From the NCBI GenBank assembly GCA_021234535.1, contig CM037835.1, forward strand, positions 2,852,001 through 2,916,000: a DNA stretch of 64,000 bases, written 5' to 3'. A model generated the notes under the pieces. It made no database searches and was not told the origin of the DNA. It saw only the letters and a list, made by a program, of their open reading frames with translations. Both the position numbers and the translations under genes were made by a program. The stretch's first letter is position 1. Every line of letters starts with the position of its first letter. The DNA is from Stichopus chloronotus. Taxonomy: Eukaryota; Echinodermata; Holothuroidea; Aspidochirotida; Stichopodidae. This document shows, piece by piece, positions 62,188-64,000 of the stretch.

Positions 62188-62616
62188 ATGGCATTTTTCC
62201 GGACCATTTTTGTTGTTACTGTTAGCTTGTTCACATGTTTTTGCTGTAGGTTTACGCTCAAGATTTGCTTAAAAGGGCTCTCTGCGTGTAATGATTGTCA
62301 TGCTAACGTTAGTTTCACGCTGCAAATTTTGAATAAAGCGAGCTCTTTTCTAGATGCATATCAGATGAACTTTAGAAACAGGGGACATATAGGTAGATAC
62401 ATATGTATAATGATAAAGTTCACCTCTGATCACCCTCACGAAAGGTCCTATAAGGGAGTGTGGATGAGCTACGGTGACATTTTTTTCCTTCTTTTCAAGG
62501 CAAAGCTATCCATTGACAACAATGAGGATGTCTACAATCACACCGCATTCTTAAAAAAAGCTGTAACAATTTACTTGCAAGGTAATGGAAGTGAGCCAGA
62601 AAGGAATGCGGATTAA
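62188..62616 (+). CDS. Hypothetical secreted protein, 142 residues
   Basis: An uninterrupted ORF, long for this AT-rich region. It starts MAFFRTIFVVTVSLFTCFCC, a plausible signal peptide or membrane anchor, and has three N-glycosylation sequons (NVS, NHT, NGS), further cysteines and strand-like segments such as GDIFFLLFKAKLSI. No family is recognised. A possible donor (CAAG-GTAATG, about 62581) near the end would allow splicing to downstream exons, but the simplest in-phase join runs into a stop. It may be a lineage-specific single-exon gene, the first exon of one, or chance. Confidence 0.35.
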   Translation: MAFFRTIFVVTVSLFTCFCCRFTLKICLKGLSACNDCHANVSFTLQILNKASSFLDAYQMNFRNRGHIGRYICIMIKFTSDHPHERSYKGVWMSYGDIFFLLFKAKLSIDNNEDVYNHTAFLKKAVTIYLQGNGSEPERNAD

Positions 62617-63243
62617 AGAAAGAGGAGTGTCTGCATAATTAGGATGTTTTGGGAAATGCATTGTAGCGGCTTGCTCTTTTCGTAACTGGCGTTTAGACTA
62701 CCAACAACCAGTTGTTATCCTTGTAAAGTTTCAAATCTCAAAGTCTCTGAAGAAATGAAAAAATCGTATATCGCGTCGTCATGATTGTAGGTATAAGACC
62801 TTCCAATGTAACCAGGGATTTTACAAGCGAGCAGATATGGGTTGCAACCTCCACGAATTCTATTTAGAACTTACTCATTGACGTCAGCTATAGTGGTAAG
62901 AGAAATTCTACAGTAAAGGACTGGACGGATTTTTCTTTTTGGCAATCTTGACGAGGATATCGGGCAGAACATAGGCAATGGAGATAGTGCAGTTGTGCCC
63001 ATTCAGCAACGGAATGGCAGATTTATTGCTTCGACGTTTAAAATTAAGGTTGTTTCCGAAAGTGACACCAAGGAAAGCTGCACTGGGAGAGGCTTTAATA
63101 AAAGCATTATAGATGATACTTTGAAGACAAATGCACGGTGTTATTTTAAAACCTTTAGAAGAGAACGAGTACATAAAAAAAGAGTATCTTATGTATAAAA
63201 ATACAGTACATTAAGAAAAATCTATTACGAGATGTCAGTTTCA

Positions 63244-63559
63244 TGAAGCACCAGCTTTCAAGGTAAGAAATTGTAAATTTTGGTTAATGTTTTTTTTTTT
63301 TTTATGCGTTGTATACAATTATTATCGGCATACTGACTGAATTTGCAGTTTGTATCCTGGAGAATATTCAGGTTATGTAAAGGGAATGAGGACTTCCCAT
63401 TTGGGGAGAAAGAAAGAAAGGAGTCTAGTTAAATCGTGGGTTGAATCTGGGCATTTTGTATCTGATACCGGTGTGCAACGCTTTATTAAAAGCTTTTTCG
63501 ACATGTTAGAACAAACCAGTAGGAACAAACCAGAAAAATATTTGATAAGCCCAATGTGA
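63244..63559 (+). CDS. Possible spliced short gene or terminal exons (unrecognised)
   Basis: An open segment ending MKHQLSS at a strong AAG-GTAAGA donor (63262) can splice to an acceptor GAATTTGCAG (63349/63350). This joins in frame to LYPGEYSGYVKGMRTSHLG and runs to a stop at 63557-63559, for 70-80 residues. The splice sites are good, but the protein has no recognised domain. Just upstream, an open frame from about 62919 to 63198 reads VVPIQQRNGRFIASTFKI and could be a further exon in another frame. Low confidence. Confidence 0.25.
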
Positions 63560-64000
63560 ATTCCGGAGAGTTAAAATGTCTGATTTATGTTGGATTTACC
63601 TTGGCGAAAAAAGTAGATGTTTTGTTCCAAGTGGGTCGTTATGCTATTTTTACTAAAGGTGGGGTAGACTTGGAAGTTGCGTTGTTTAGTACTGTACGAT
63701 CTTTTCTGACTCACTCATTTGAATTAATACCATTTTGGTAGGATTCCTCAAGGGCGTTTTGAAAATAACCTATCTATAAAATTCATTAAAAAGTAAGAAT
63801 ATGAGATGACGGGAGGGGGGGGGGGGGTAAATGTCAGGAATTTGATACATTGTATTATGTCAAGGGGAGGAGGAGGTCTTATATTTAAAGATGTCACCTT
63901 CCAATTCTTTTAAATATAGTAAAATACTTTCATTTAAACCTCAAAAATGGAAACCAAAAGGTTTCATCTTTGATGCATTTGTCGGTAACTTGTCACTGTT

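Overview
This window is animal nuclear DNA. It is AT-rich, has widely spaced short exons with GT-AG introns in consistent phase, kilobase introns, microsatellites and many dispersed repeats. Three protein-coding genes are recognisable and all lie on the minus strand. Gene content and repeat style suggest a marine invertebrate deuterostome. An echinoderm such as a sea cucumber is my best guess, at low confidence, since no species-diagnostic sequence is present.

Layout, left to right. (1) 11,073 down to 1,521: the first four coding exons of a uridine phosphorylase (UPP). The C-terminal exons must lie beyond base 1. (2) 11.1-23.5 kb: repeat-rich intergenic DNA with many C/G homopolymers, several dispersed repeat families and a possible two-exon plus-strand gene (19,692-20,808). 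(3) 43,270 down to 23,709: a complete TUT1/Star-PAP gene (U6 snRNA terminal uridylyltransferase, speckle-targeted poly(A) polymerase) in eight coding exons. They join in frame to 807 residues: zinc finger, RRM, split nucleotidyltransferase domain, PAP-associated domain and C-terminal tail. (4) 55,308 down to 48,987: a complete two-exon complexin (105 residues) ending in the prenylation box CLVM. (5) 55.3-64 kb: a truncated hAT-like transposon copy, a 453-460 bp tandem repeat, and small plus-strand ORFs, one of them a possible secreted glycoprotein.

The three genes have unrelated jobs: pyrimidine salvage, RNA 3'-end modification and synaptic vesicle fusion. No pathway links them.

The most striking non-genic structure is a ~145 bp tandem repeat found in seven or eight blocks (about 1.8-4.4, 6.0-6.6, 21.6-22.4, 43.6-44.2, 51.4-51.8, 52.7-53.1 and 53.5-53.8 kb, with a detached tail at 55.5 kb). 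All blocks point the same way. Each unit carries TGACCTTTGACCT, the reverse complement of a perfect DR1 nuclear-receptor element, often next to DR4-spaced half-sites. Several blocks end in the same CA-rich tail, so the array looks like part of a mobile element. A 1,429 bp hAT-like element at 37,788-39,216 has a nearly identical 1,277 bp partial copy at 56,662-57,938. TTAA-flanked MITEs lie at 4.7 and 16.5 kb.
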